A DNA stretch of 64,000 bases, from NCBI GenBank assembly GCA_964423095.1, contig CAYRDI010000005.1, positions 6,449 to 70,448 of the forward strand, in the 5' to 3' direction. The number at the start of each line of letters is the position of its first letter. The first letter of the stretch is position 1. Shown here in pieces: positions 35,522 through 44,755 of this stretch. The translations under genes were made by a program, and so were the position numbers. The stretch is from Micavibrio_A sp964423095 (GTDB lineage Bacteria; Pseudomonadota; Alphaproteobacteria; Micavibrionales; Micavibrionaceae). The notes under the pieces are model-generated. The model searched no databases and was not told where the DNA came from. It saw only the letters and a program-made list of their open reading frames with translations.

Positions 35522-36868
35522 CTATTGCTGTATCTGGCCACCCGTGCCGTAAACCGTCCAGCGGCCATTCTGATAGGTAATCGCCGTAATCTGCCCGATC
35601 CCGGGAAGTGATTGACCCACCACAACGCTTTGCATATCGCTGGCACCCGGTTTGGACACCCAGGCACGTCCCGGCTGCGCTGCGCGCAGTTCCCAAACCG
35701 TATTGGTTTTTGCAGACACCGGTGCCGATTTCGCCGCAGGCTTGCTTTTCTTGGTGGTGGTTGCTTTCGGTTTGGAGACCGTTGCGGGTTTTTCTTCGGC
35801 CGGATCACGCACTGCCGCTTTTGGTGCAGACGCGGCCGGTCGATCTTTAAGGGCCTGCATGTCTTCTTTCAAATCCGCAACGGCTTGCTGGATTTCCACA
35901 TAATCCGTTTCCTTCGTATCCTTGATCGAACCGACATTGCTTTCGATCTGCGTCATGCGGTCGTTTAAGGAAGTGAGCTTTTCTTCGATTCTTTTCAGTG
36001 CGGAATCATCTACCGCCGGTGCGGACACCGGAACCGGTTCCTGGGCGACCGGCTCCGCCACGGGAGTGGGGAGCGCTTCGGCTGTCTTTTCGGCCGCCAT
36101 TGGCTCGGCGGGCGCGGCTGACTTCTCTTCCACCGCGGCATTCTCCTGCAATTTCTGTTCGCGGTTCTCCATCGCCTTTTTAAGGATATCTTCGGCGGAT
36201 GAGGCGGGCTGATCCCCCGTTTGCGCGGAATCAGAGGGCAATTCGGCCACTTGCTCCGCCTGCGCCTGATCCGGAACCTTGGGCGCTTCTTCCGTCGGCA
36301 TCGCGGTCACCGTTTCATTTTCGGACGGCGCAATCGGCGTCGGCTGCGGCGGTGTTGCCATCGCCTCAGGATTGTCCAGGAATCCTTGCTGGTCCTGACT
36401 GGCCGGTGCGGGTGCAGGCGTTTCAACCTGCGGGGTGGATTCTTGGGGAGCCGTTGCAACCTGACTCGAATCGAACGCATCTGCGCCTGTAACGCTGTTC
36501 AGATCGACCGTGGATTGAAAACCGCCCTGATTGGGATTGGCCTGCTGTTTGGCGGATTCTTTCATCACGTTGAACACCATGATCCCGCCGCCCAGAAAAA
36601 CCGCGCCGATAATTACCATGGTGTTAAAGCTCAACCCGCCTTTTTTATCGCCGGAAGGTTTTTTCTTTTCGGGTGGTTTTTTATTTTCCGTCGCAGGATC
36701 ACCCCAATCTTCACCGTCATCGAATTCTTCATCAAGACTTGCATCTTCTTCGGGCAGATCGTCGAAATCCGCGGCATCATCCATGGACGGATCATCGAAA
36801 TCGACATCGGAAAAATCCTCATCGTCGAAATCGTCGAATTCACCGGGGTTGTTTTTTTTATCTACCAT
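35522..36868 (-). CDS. dotF: type IVB inner-membrane protein DotF/IcmG
   Basis: 448 aa. The N-terminal ~80 residues are very acidic (DDFDDEDFSDVDFDD), then a Lys/Pro linker and one transmembrane helix (SFNTMVIIGAVFLGGGIMVFNV). A long Pro/Ala/Glu-rich periplasmic part with a coiled coil (LKRIEEKLTSLNDRMTQIE) ends in a small C-terminal domain, VWELRAAQPGRAWVSKPGAS to GQITAITYQNGRWTVYG. That domain matches the C-terminus of IcmG/DotF and of IncI TraP. Position between dotG and the icmC/D-like gene agrees with Legionella. Confidence 0.88.
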   Translation of the reverse strand: MVDKKNNPGEFDDFDDEDFSDVDFDDPSMDDAADFDDLPEEDASLDEEFDDGEDWGDPATENKKPPEKKKPSGDKKGGLSFNTMVIIGAVFLGGGIMVFNVMKESAKQQANPNQGGFQSTVDLNSVTGADAFDSSQVATAPQESTPQVETPAPAPASQDQQGFLDNPEAMATPPQPTPIAPSENETVTAMPTEEAPKVPDQAQAEQVAELPSDSAQTGDQPASSAEDILKKAMENREQKLQENAAVEEKSAAPAEPMAAEKTAEALPTPVAEPVAQEPVPVSAPAVDDSALKRIEEKLTSLNDRMTQIESNVGSIKDTKETDYVEIQQAVADLKEDMQALKDRPAASAPKAAVRDPAEEKPATVSKPKATTTKKSKPAAKSAPVSAKTNTVWELRAAQPGRAWVSKPGASDMQSVVVGQSLPGIGQITAITYQNGRWTVYGTGGQIQQ

Positions 36869-36913
36869 GTCGTTTGCCTGTTTTATCGTCCCAAAAGAGT
36901 ATGTTACGCGCCG

Positions 36914-38200
36914 CTAGCGAGAAGATGACAGATTCGTGTCCGTCACGGCCCGCACAAATAAAATCCCGATCGGCGTTCCGCTGGCCACACGCAAGGTCGG
37001 CTGCGCTTTATCCGCCTCATCATCCAGTATCTCGCTGAGTTTGTCGCCCGCGGCACTGACACCGGTAGCAACTTCCTGCTTGCTATCCTTATCCGATGTG
37101 GATTGGGTTACGCTGCTGTCCGAGATATAGACGGACGTCGTACCCGATTCGGAAATGGCGTCCGCCAGACTGGATACAAACTCTGCGGCCATCGGCAAAA
37201 TGATCCTTTTGAAATAATGGTTGTCGATGTCCGTGATCAATCCGGGCAATGTTGTATCGGGATCAACCGCCACGGCCTCCACCGAATAATCAATTCCGTC
37301 GATGACGATAGTCGAAAAGTTCAGCGTCAGGTATTTGTCCGTGGACGTAAAGGCCCCCAACAAACGCCCCCCACGCAAAGGACCCGAAACGATTTGTGCA
37401 ATGATCGGTCCCGGTGCATCGGTATTTGCCTCCATCAGTAACTGTCCGTACTCGATGGCACCGGCGGGAACGATGATGTTCTCAACCTGATTCGCAGCAT
37501 TGTTTGCACTTGCTACTGCCGCACTGGCCTGTCTTGCCTGCTGCAAATTCGCCTGCTTTTTCTTTTCCAGATCTTCCAGAAAATTAACACCGGTGATCTT
37601 CTTGTGCGATGTGCCCGAAGCCTTCTGGTTTTGCAAAATCGCCTGCATCTGCGATGCCATGGATTGCGACATGGCATTTACCGCCGGCGTTTTCGTATCC
37701 ACGGGTGGTGCCTGATCCGGCACTTGCGGTTTTGTCTGCGAAAGCATTTCCTGCTGGCGGATACGCTCTTCTTGCATGCGCCTCCAGCGTTCCAGCGGAT
37801 CCTCATCCGAATTTTCTTCGACCGGAACGGGCAATGTCCCCTTGGAGGGTTGTGTTGGAATCGGAATCGCCGATCCGCCGGTGCGCACCGCCTCTTCCAC
37901 CGTTTCCATGTTTTTGTCCTGAATGGATTGTTCCATGGTTTTAGAGATTTCAGATGTTCCCGGTGCCTCGCTGACCTGAATCGGCGACGACACCTGCGAG
38001 CTCGGTAACTGGTCCGATGCCCCGCCGAAGAGGATCAGAGCCCCCACGATAACCGCAAACCCGACAAGAATGGCACCGATTTTAACCATCGGATTGTTGC
38101 GCCAGAGATCGCCCAAAGACCCTTTTTTGTTGAAATCGTCAAACCCCGAATCATCGAAGTTTTCGACCTCCAGGTCATTATCGAGATCGTTATTACTCAT
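36914..38200 (-). CDS. dotG: type IVB core protein DotG/IcmE (short form)
   Basis: 428 aa from the ATG at 38200, which overlaps the dotH stop by eight bases. Acidic N-terminus, one transmembrane helix (MVKIGAILVGFAVIVGALILFGG), a Pro/Gln/Ser-rich periplasmic linker and a VirB10-like C-terminal domain (IIVPAGAIEYGQLLMEANTDAPGPIIAQIVSG, GRLLGAFTS, IVIDGIDYSVEAVAVDPDT). Legionella DotG is about 1,050 aa because of a long pentapeptide-repeat region; that is absent here, as in the IncI plasmid homologue TraO. It spans the inner membrane to the outer-membrane core complex. Confidence 0.92.
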   Translation of the reverse strand: MSNNDLDNDLEVENFDDSGFDDFNKKGSLGDLWRNNPMVKIGAILVGFAVIVGALILFGGASDQLPSSQVSSPIQVSEAPGTSEISKTMEQSIQDKNMETVEEAVRTGGSAIPIPTQPSKGTLPVPVEENSDEDPLERWRRMQEERIRQQEMLSQTKPQVPDQAPPVDTKTPAVNAMSQSMASQMQAILQNQKASGTSHKKITGVNFLEDLEKKKQANLQQARQASAAVASANNAANQVENIIVPAGAIEYGQLLMEANTDAPGPIIAQIVSGPLRGGRLLGAFTSTDKYLTLNFSTIVIDGIDYSVEAVAVDPDTTLPGLITDIDNHYFKRIILPMAAEFVSSLADAISESGTTSVYISDSSVTQSTSDKDSKQEVATGVSAAGDKLSEILDDEADKAQPTLRVASGTPIGILFVRAVTDTNLSSSR

Positions 38201-39635
38201 CGAGCAGGTCCTTTTTCTCACTTAAAGTCGCCCGCTCAAACGCACCGCCATCAGAAAGCAGCAAGACAGGTGCATTGGAAAGGGCGTAAACATTCATACC
38301 ATCGGCAGAAGATACCGAACTCTGCCACGCGGGCGAAAGAAGTGTCAGCGGCGTCCGTACATACGTAACGCCGCCCAGAGAATAGGCCGTCGTACGGCCG
38401 TCAACACCGGAGACGCTGAGCTTCATCGCGCCGTTGGGCATAACGCCGTCCAGAATGGATGTCAGGTCCGGACTTCCGGCAACGAGCGATTTTCCGCCCT
38501 GAATAATCGGCGTTGAAGCAAAAGGCCCGTATTCTGGGATGCGCGCATCAACACGGTATTGCACGATATCGCGCCCGGTTTCCAGTGTCATACTGACCGG
38601 CGTTTTCAAGGTTAAAAGACGGATCACGATGTTCCCGCGCGCATAGTCGCTCATCGGCGTAATGCGGATAATATGTCCACCCTCTTCCGGTTCGACAATT
38701 TCATAGTCGCCCGCCCACGTCACATCCTGCACCGGCCACGGTGCGCCCGTTGCATCCAGAATGTTCAAGGTTGTCACATTCCCCAGCGCGGTTTTAATCA
38801 CCGCCGGCGCAACACCGGGATCAAGGGAGATGTTCTGGACGCTGACTTCCGGTTTGGGGGCCTGATAAACAGGCGTTTGTGTTACTTTTTGCGTTTCGTC
38901 ATAACGCTGCAGCAGGCTTTTGATCTGATCCGGGCTCAAGGGAAACATGCCCGTCAACGCGGCATCAAAGGCCTCCGTGCGGATTTCTTCCTGAAGCTCT
39001 TCGGGCGTCTTTTGCGCTTGTTCCACCTCATCCGTTCCAACCGATACCACGCGGTTTGAATCATCGAAATCCAGCCCACGAACCTTCACGCCGGTCAGCG
39101 TGCTGGGCGGTAATGCATCAGCAGCCGCGCTTTCCGGATCGACAACATTCCGCGCCTGGTCCGCCGCTTCGGCTTTTTGCGTATATTTTTCGAGAATGTC
39201 TTCGGTCAAAGCCGGGGCCTGTGTCGCAGGTTGCGCCGCCACCGGCGCATCACTTCCCGGAGCTTGCGCCGTCGCGGCAGCATCTGCCGAGGGTGTCGCG
39301 CCGCCCTGCCCGTTATCGGCAGATTGAGCGGCAGCCCCCATGGGAGTCGCAGGCACAAGTTTTTGCTGTTCGGGTTGGGCCGGGGCCGTCGCCGACTGAT
39401 CCTGCGACAACTGGTCTATCGGGTTTTTCGTTTCCACCGGGGTCGCCGGAACCGCTTCGGGATCGGGAAAGGAAGAAGGAACCTGCGCCTGCGCCGCCTG
39501 ATCGGACAATTGTTGCCCGACATCCTGTGCCTGCACCGGGCCGGAAAGAAGAAAACAGCAAAGCCCATATATAGAAGCTGCGAGGAGCAAGGCTTGCCGG
39601 TCGGATTTTTTCACAGTCGTTATGTCTAGTGCCAT
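38193..39635 (-). CDS. dotH: type IVB outer-membrane core protein DotH/IcmK
   Basis: 480 aa. A signal peptide ends near VQA-Q (residues about 35-36). A ~200-residue Ala/Gln/Pro-rich low-complexity region follows. The C-terminal DotH domain shows PKPEVSVQNISLDPGVAPAVI, GNVTTLNILDATGAPWPVQDV, GHIIRITP and YARGNIVIRLLTLKTPVSM. DotH with DotC and DotD forms the outer-membrane ring through which substrates pass. Order dotI-dotH-dotG matches icmL-K-E. Confidence 0.92.
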   Translation of the reverse strand: MALDITTVKKSDRQALLLAASIYGLCCFLLSGPVQAQDVGQQLSDQAAQAQVPSSFPDPEAVPATPVETKNPIDQLSQDQSATAPAQPEQQKLVPATPMGAAAQSADNGQGGATPSADAAATAQAPGSDAPVAAQPATQAPALTEDILEKYTQKAEAADQARNVVDPESAAADALPPSTLTGVKVRGLDFDDSNRVVSVGTDEVEQAQKTPEELQEEIRTEAFDAALTGMFPLSPDQIKSLLQRYDETQKVTQTPVYQAPKPEVSVQNISLDPGVAPAVIKTALGNVTTLNILDATGAPWPVQDVTWAGDYEIVEPEEGGHIIRITPMSDYARGNIVIRLLTLKTPVSMTLETGRDIVQYRVDARIPEYGPFASTPIIQGGKSLVAGSPDLTSILDGVMPNGAMKLSVSGVDGRTTAYSLGGVTYVRTPLTLLSPAWQSSVSSADGMNVYALSNAPVLLLSDGGAFERATLSEKKDLLDE

Positions 39636-39735
39636 GGCCTTCTATCACCAATCTTTATAAAAAATTCTACACAGTGCGGCACAGGATAGCGATTTGTTTT
39701 ATAAAAGTCATCTTTACGACAAACCCCCTGTCTGC

Positions 39736-40488
39736 TTAGCCCGGAACGGCGATCCATTGCGCTATTCCGACCCCATTCGGGCTCTCCAGACGCGGAACCC
39801 GCACAACAACAATGGTAATAATCCAGCTATCCGAACGGGACTTGGAACCGGAGACATAGGTCAGCACCATCGGAATCTGGACCTGCCACTGATATTGCCC
39901 GCCCGAAAGCCCCTCATACTTTAAAATAGGTGCGCCGCGTGGCACGGCCGTCAGTTCCTGCGTGTTTTCCTCGATCGATTCGATGATTTTGGCCTGCTGC
40001 AGGGCCTTGGAGAAACTCTCCCATCCTTCGCGCGTAAAATAACGGGATGATTCCTGAAGATTGCGGCGATAGTTGCTAAAGGAGAACGACATGGTTTCCG
40101 AAGCCGCCTGCGCCACCCAGGACAGCAATGCCGGCGTCGATAAGTTCGGATCGGTCAGCGGAACCATCGGAATCAAACGACCGTCTTCGGTGGTCGCAAA
40201 ATAGCGGTTTTCAGGTTGGTGTACATGAATAATGAAAAACATCGCCCCGATCAGGCCGAAAATGATGAAGCATTGAATCACGGCCACACGCAGGGCCAAC
40301 CGGTATCCGTCCCGATAAAATTCATTGCGCACCACCACACGGCCCAGACCGGCCGTGTCCGTGGCATCCGCGCGCGTCGCCGCCACTTTCTGGGGACGAC
40401 CCGCGGGACCGCCGCCCGCAACACGGCCGCGGCCGGAAGGTCTTATATTCCTTGGATTGGGAGCCTTGTCGTTTGAATCGTCCGTCAT
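39736..40488 (-). CDS. dotI: type IVB inner-membrane protein DotI/IcmL
   Basis: 250 aa from the ATG at 40488. A basic, Gly/Arg-rich cytoplasmic N-terminus (RPSGRGRVAGGGPAGRP), one transmembrane helix (LALRVAVIQCFIIFGLIGAMFFII) and a periplasmic VirB8-like domain: LSTPALLSWVAQAASETMSFSFSNYR, YFTREGWESFSKAL, WQVQIPMVLTYVSG. These are DotI/IcmL features, equivalent to TraM of IncI plasmids. It is the first gene of the leftward operon. Confidence 0.92.
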   Translation of the reverse strand: MTDDSNDKAPNPRNIRPSGRGRVAGGGPAGRPQKVAATRADATDTAGLGRVVVRNEFYRDGYRLALRVAVIQCFIIFGLIGAMFFIIHVHQPENRYFATTEDGRLIPMVPLTDPNLSTPALLSWVAQAASETMSFSFSNYRRNLQESSRYFTREGWESFSKALQQAKIIESIEENTQELTAVPRGAPILKYEGLSGGQYQWQVQIPMVLTYVSGSKSRSDSWIITIVVVRVPRLESPNGVGIAQWIAVPG

Positions 40489-40804
40489 TGAAACTACCAG
40501 AATGCCTGTTACCGGAATGCTTTTGGGCAAGATGTCATAACCGCTTGATACCCGTTTGAAAAACAGGCAAACAGGCAGCCTTTCGGCCGCCAGTCTTTTC
40601 TATTGGAACACATTCACCCCAAAAGAACAATTTCTGTCTTCCAAGTTGTCCCCGTAAGAAATGAAAAAGGCGCGAACTGGGGGAAGACAAACGTGCGTTT
40701 TGGTTTTAAACTGTGATAGAATTTTTATAGTTTTGAAGAAAATGGGTTTTTTCAAAAACTTAGGGTGGTTTTCGTCAGGGGCTGCTTTTTTGAAGAGGGG
40801 CTAA
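40489..40804. promoter_or_regulatory. 316-base divergent control region between dotI and the secreted-protein operon
   Basis: No gene is visible. For the rightward operon a TGA-TAGAAT extended -10 lies at 40714-40722, 83 bases before the GTG start. An AT-rich inverted repeat (TTTTGAA / TTCAAAA) follows at about 40731-40757. The leftward dot/icm promoter must lie in the left half, but I cannot place it confidently. The shared region would allow joint regulation of the machine and the operon opposite. Confidence 0.45.
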
Positions 40805-42769
40805 GTGAGACTTACGATATTGACCAGAATCGGGGTGTGGTCCTGCGTGTTTGCGCTTCTGGGAATCGCGTTTGCCGTAGTGCCCTCTTCCGTACGCGCA
40901 CAAACAACAACACCGACAACGTCAACAGGATTTACCAACACGGCGACAAGTGCCCTTCAAGCCCTTCAGACGGGCGGAGCGGGGGCCATTCCCGGTATCG
41001 CCGCCCAGCTCAACAACGCATCGGTCTCGCCATCCGCAACCAATCTTAATAATTTCACGCAAATTCTGACCGCCCTTTCGAACGGACAGAACATCAGCGG
41101 GCAGAGTGCGATTGCCCTCGTTGCGGGAACAATGGGCGGAACTATTGCGGGCCCCTTGGGCATCGCTCTTGCGGGGATGCCAAATCTGGGGAACCTCAGC
41201 ACCGCCGCCGGTATTCAAGCGGCTTTAGGTTCTGTGAGCGGTATCATCCAAAATCTTCCTGCGAATCTGCAATCCGCCGCCATCCAGCAGGTTATCGGTC
41301 TTGCCGGAAATGCCGCGGGCCTCGCGGCCCTCGCGCAAAACCTCAATGCCCAAAACCTTGCGCAGTTCCTGATGTCCAACTTTCCTGCCATCGGCGGAAC
41401 GCTGAACCAGTTGACCAGCCAGATTCAGACCGCCGCCAACACTTTTTTGACGAGTCTTGGTATCCCCGGAAGCCTCGCCAGCCTCATTACCAGTAGCGCA
41501 ATTGCCGGTGTTCTTGGTAGTGTCAGCACCGGGGTCACGGGAATTGTGACTACATCACCAAGCTATAGCGTATGTAACAGCTGTTGCGATTCCTGCAGGA
41601 CGCAGATCCCTATCCATTACGACAACGTCCGCAGCAACATCACGACCGATTTCAACGCGCACCGCAACTGGTTCATGACCACTTACTGGCTTCAGCATAT
41701 CCTGCCCGCGCTCATGTTGATGGCCGAACAATTAACCGTAACGGGAATCTATCAGGTGCAGATTATCGGATCGCTTCTCGATGCCAAGCACCAGTTGGAA
41801 ACGCAAAGACTGTTCCAGGAGCTGGGCGCACAGGCGCACAAGGATTACCAGCCAAGCGAGGGTATGTGTACCTTCGGGTCCACAACGAAATCACTCGCGG
41901 CGTCTGAGCGTTTGTCGGACCTTGCGCAATTGACCCTTTCACAAAGGATGAACCAACGGCAAGTAATGGCAGGCGATGTCATTTCAAAGGAATCTTCGCA
42001 ATCAGACATGCGTTCCAGGATCGACAACTTCATTAAAATATATTGCGACCAAGCCGACAATGGAAACGGGCTAAGAACATTTTGCCCCACCGCCACGCCC
42101 ACGATTGCCCGCAGGAACATCGACATTGATTATACGCGCAACATCGAATCTCGCCTGACGCTGGACATGGACTTCACAGCATCCAGAACCACCCCTACAC
42201 CGGACGAACAGGATGTATTCGCACTTGGCGCGAATCTTTTCTCGCACAACATTGCCCCCCAGATCAGCCCTTCGATGCTTGCCGATGCGCAGGGGAACAT
42301 TCGTCTGAGTGCCGTCGAGCGCTATATGGATTTACGCTCTATCTACGCAAAAAGATCCGTGGCGCAGAACTCCTTTTCCGCAATTACCGGCATGCGTACA
42401 AGCGGGGACACGGAATCCGCCCCCTATACAAAACGCTTGATTCAGGAGCTTGGCATTACCAACCAAACGGACATCGACAATATTCTGGGTGTGAAGCCAA
42501 GCTATTTTGCACAGATGGAGGTCCTGACCAAAAAACTCTATCAGAACCCTGTTTTCTATACGGAACTCTATGACAAGCCTGTCAACGTCGAGCGTAAGGG
42601 CGCGGCATTGCAGGCCATCGGATTGATGCAGGATCGCGACCTGTTCAACAGTCTGATCCGGAGCGAGGCCGTTCTGTCCGTCCTTTTGGAGACCATGTTG
42701 CAAAAAGAACAAGATAAGGTCACGAACAGCGGCGCGAAAATGTACGGTTCGGGGGCCGGAAACCAATGA
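40805..42769 (+). CDS. secreted paralogue 1: hydrophobic head with shared C-terminal domain
   Basis: 654 aa, GTG start at 40805 behind AGAGGGG. Signal peptide (cleavage near VRA-Q, residue 32). Residues about 40-250 are Ala/Gly/Leu/Gln-rich and weakly hydrophobic with glycine-zipper-like stretches (ALVAGTMGGTIAGPLGIALAG). A Cys cluster follows (CNSCCDSC, about 256-264). From about residue 295 it carries the domain shared with the genes at 42766 and 44752: ALMLMAEQLTV, LLDAKHQLETQRLFQ, AHKDYQPSEGMCTFG, YCDQADNGNGLRTFCP, YFAQMEVLTKKLYQNP. The domain is unknown to me. It overlaps the next gene by an ATGA junction. Its position opposite dotI suggests a link with the secretion system. Confidence 0.78.
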   Translation: MRLTILTRIGVWSCVFALLGIAFAVVPSSVRAQTTTPTTSTGFTNTATSALQALQTGGAGAIPGIAAQLNNASVSPSATNLNNFTQILTALSNGQNISGQSAIALVAGTMGGTIAGPLGIALAGMPNLGNLSTAAGIQAALGSVSGIIQNLPANLQSAAIQQVIGLAGNAAGLAALAQNLNAQNLAQFLMSNFPAIGGTLNQLTSQIQTAANTFLTSLGIPGSLASLITSSAIAGVLGSVSTGVTGIVTTSPSYSVCNSCCDSCRTQIPIHYDNVRSNITTDFNAHRNWFMTTYWLQHILPALMLMAEQLTVTGIYQVQIIGSLLDAKHQLETQRLFQELGAQAHKDYQPSEGMCTFGSTTKSLAASERLSDLAQLTLSQRMNQRQVMAGDVISKESSQSDMRSRIDNFIKIYCDQADNGNGLRTFCPTATPTIARRNIDIDYTRNIESRLTLDMDFTASRTTPTPDEQDVFALGANLFSHNIAPQISPSMLADAQGNIRLSAVERYMDLRSIYAKRSVAQNSFSAITGMRTSGDTESAPYTKRLIQELGITNQTDIDNILGVKPSYFAQMEVLTKKLYQNPVFYTELYDKPVNVERKGAALQAIGLMQDRDLFNSLIRSEAVLSVLLETMLQKEQDKVTNSGAKMYGSGAGNQ

Positions 42770-44175
42770 TCATAAAAACTTTTGGTTCCAGAATATTGCA
42801 CCGTACACTGGGTTTGTTTTTAACCTTTTTGCTAGTAGTGGCCCCTTCCGTAGTGCGGGCCCAAAGTTGCGCACCCGCAGGTGTGTACCAATGTATTGGC
42901 GGTTTCGGCGGTGCTTGCCCGGGAGGGTTTGGCTGTACACCCTGCGCCAATGATTGTGTAGCCATTTCATTGAACGAAAGCCAGCTTACCATCCGCCATA
43001 CCGATCAGGAATTTATCCAGCATGAAAGATGGCTGGTCGATGTTGTTTTCAATCAAAACCTTTTGCCGGCACTCATGCTTTTTGCGGAACAAATCACCGC
43101 CATGGCGATGCACCAGGTCGCTGTTATCGGCGCGTTGCTGGACGCCAAGCACCAGTTGGAAACCCAAAGATTGTTCCAAACCATGACGGCGCAGGCCCAC
43201 AAGGATTATCATCCCAGCGAAGGGATGTGTACCTTCGGGACAATGACGCGCAGTCTGGCCGCATCTGAACGCAATGTAGATTTGACGGCGATTACAATTT
43301 CAAACCGTTTGCTACAACGGGAGTTACATTCTGGTGACGCGATGGCCACAAGAGGTCAGACGTCCGATTACCTAAGCCGCTTCAAACAGTTCCGCGAACT
43401 TTATTGTAATCAGGCCGATAATGCCCAGGGCCTGCGACTCACCTGCCCGCAGCCTTCGGCAGACAGATCACGGATGGACAACGATATCAGCTATACAACG
43501 CTCGTCGATGCGCCGTTGACCTTAAAGCTGGACTTCACAGCACAAGGTATTCCCGACCACCAAACCAACAGACATATCCAGACCGTATCGGCCGACGAAG
43601 AAGATGTCTTTGCCTTAAGCTCCAACCTCTATGCGCATTTCGTTCCGCCGGCCATTCCGGAAGCCTTGCTCAACGATGCAAACAACAACGGCATCATGAA
43701 CGAAACTGGCGCGCAACATTACATGGACATCCGTGCCATCGCTGCCAAACGTTCCGTGGCCAGAAACTCTTTTTCTTCCATCGCGGCGATGAAGGCGCAG
43801 GGCCAGCCGGAAGTACAGCCTTATATGTATGCGATCATGAATGAGTTCGGCATTACGAATCCGCAGGACATAAGAGACTATCTTGGTGACAGGCCGAGCT
43901 ACTACGCACAGATGGAGGTTCTGACCAAAAAAATGTATCAGAACCCCATTTTCTATACCGAGCTGTACGACAAACCGGTAAACGTCGCGCGTAAAGAGGT
44001 CGCTATGCAGGCGATCGACCTGATGCAAAAGCGCGATATATACAGAAGTATGTTGCGCAGTGAAGCGATTTTGTCCGTCATGCTGGAAACGGCACTCGAA
44101 GAGCAGCAGGACGATATTATTGTCAACGAAATTCCACGTCTGTCGTCGGATGAGAAGACGATTACAGTTCCGTGA
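42766..44175 (+). CDS. secreted paralogue 2: Cys-rich head with shared C-terminal domain
   Basis: 469 aa, the shortest of the three paralogues. Signal peptide cleaved near VRA-Q (residue 32), then a Cys/Gly-rich segment with seven cysteines in about 30 residues (CAPAGVYQC, GACPGGFGC, CANDC). The shared domain then starts with QNLLPALMLFAEQITAM. Other shared blocks are LLDAKHQLETQRLFQ, KDYHPSEGMCTFG, YCNQADNAQGLRLTCP and YYAQMEVLTKKMYQNPIFYTELYDKP. Conserved cysteines imply disulfides in an extracytoplasmic location. The ATG overlaps the previous stop (ATGA). In Legionella, IcmX is a secreted dot/icm product of similar size, but I see no clear similarity to it. Confidence 0.78.
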   Translation: MIIKTFGSRILHRTLGLFLTFLLVVAPSVVRAQSCAPAGVYQCIGGFGGACPGGFGCTPCANDCVAISLNESQLTIRHTDQEFIQHERWLVDVVFNQNLLPALMLFAEQITAMAMHQVAVIGALLDAKHQLETQRLFQTMTAQAHKDYHPSEGMCTFGTMTRSLAASERNVDLTAITISNRLLQRELHSGDAMATRGQTSDYLSRFKQFRELYCNQADNAQGLRLTCPQPSADRSRMDNDISYTTLVDAPLTLKLDFTAQGIPDHQTNRHIQTVSADEEDVFALSSNLYAHFVPPAIPEALLNDANNNGIMNETGAQHYMDIRAIAAKRSVARNSFSSIAAMKAQGQPEVQPYMYAIMNEFGITNPQDIRDYLGDRPSYYAQMEVLTKKMYQNPIFYTELYDKPVNVARKEVAMQAIDLMQKRDIYRSMLRSEAILSVMLETALEEQQDDIIVNEIPRLSSDEKTITVP

Positions 44176-44188
44176 TGGAAAGACAGTC

Positions 44189-44755
44189 ATGGTGGGATCA
44201 AAAAAATACTCTGGAATAAAAAAAACTCTACTGTTTTTAGGGCTTTTTGTATCCTGCCTTTACTTGGGATTTTCCTTTTTTATGGAAGACAAAATAGCCG
44301 CACAAAGGAAAGTACCAAGCCCTTTTTTAAAGGTTTACGGCATTTCTGATTCCTCTAGTCTGGAAATCACCTATGACGGAAGCGGCATATACAAAAAATT
44401 GCCTGTAACAGACGGTATCGCCGAGATCCCCGAAGAAGCAAAAGATAACTTTTCTCTTCCTTATAAGCTCTATGCGCGGATCAAAAACAAGAACGGCACG
44501 GAACAAAATATTGCCTGGACACTCGATAAGAGCGGAAAATACTACACAATGCTGCTGACGGGTTTTGAAAAAAAGGACAGGGTCAAAATTTCCTTGAACG
44601 ATTCCATTCCTGTCAATGAGGCTCCGCTTGACTGGAGCGGAAGAATGTTCGTCCATTACGTGATCCCACCGACATGGGATACGAATGCCTGCGTTACAGT
44701 AACAGAGGATAAAAACCAGATGCGTTTTTGTCTTATGTTGACAGGAAAGGCATGA
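44189..44755 (+). CDS. single-pass membrane or exported protein within the paralogue operon
   Basis: 188 aa from the ATG at 44189, preceded by GGAAAG. N-terminal hydrophobic segment (TLLFLGLFVSCLYLGFSFFM) is a membrane anchor or uncleaved signal. The remaining ~150 residues form a soluble, beta-rich extracytoplasmic domain with two cysteines near the C-terminus. No family recognised. It starts 13 bases after paralogue 2 and overlaps paralogue 3 by ATGA, so it belongs to the same operon. It could be a chaperone, an anchor or an immunity-type partner for the neighbours; this is speculation. Confidence 0.7.
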   Translation: MVGSKKYSGIKKTLLFLGLFVSCLYLGFSFFMEDKIAAQRKVPSPFLKVYGISDSSSLEITYDGSGIYKKLPVTDGIAEIPEEAKDNFSLPYKLYARIKNKNGTEQNIAWTLDKSGKYYTMLLTGFEKKDRVKISLNDSIPVNEAPLDWSGRMFVHYVIPPTWDTNACVTVTEDKNQMRFCLMLTGKA

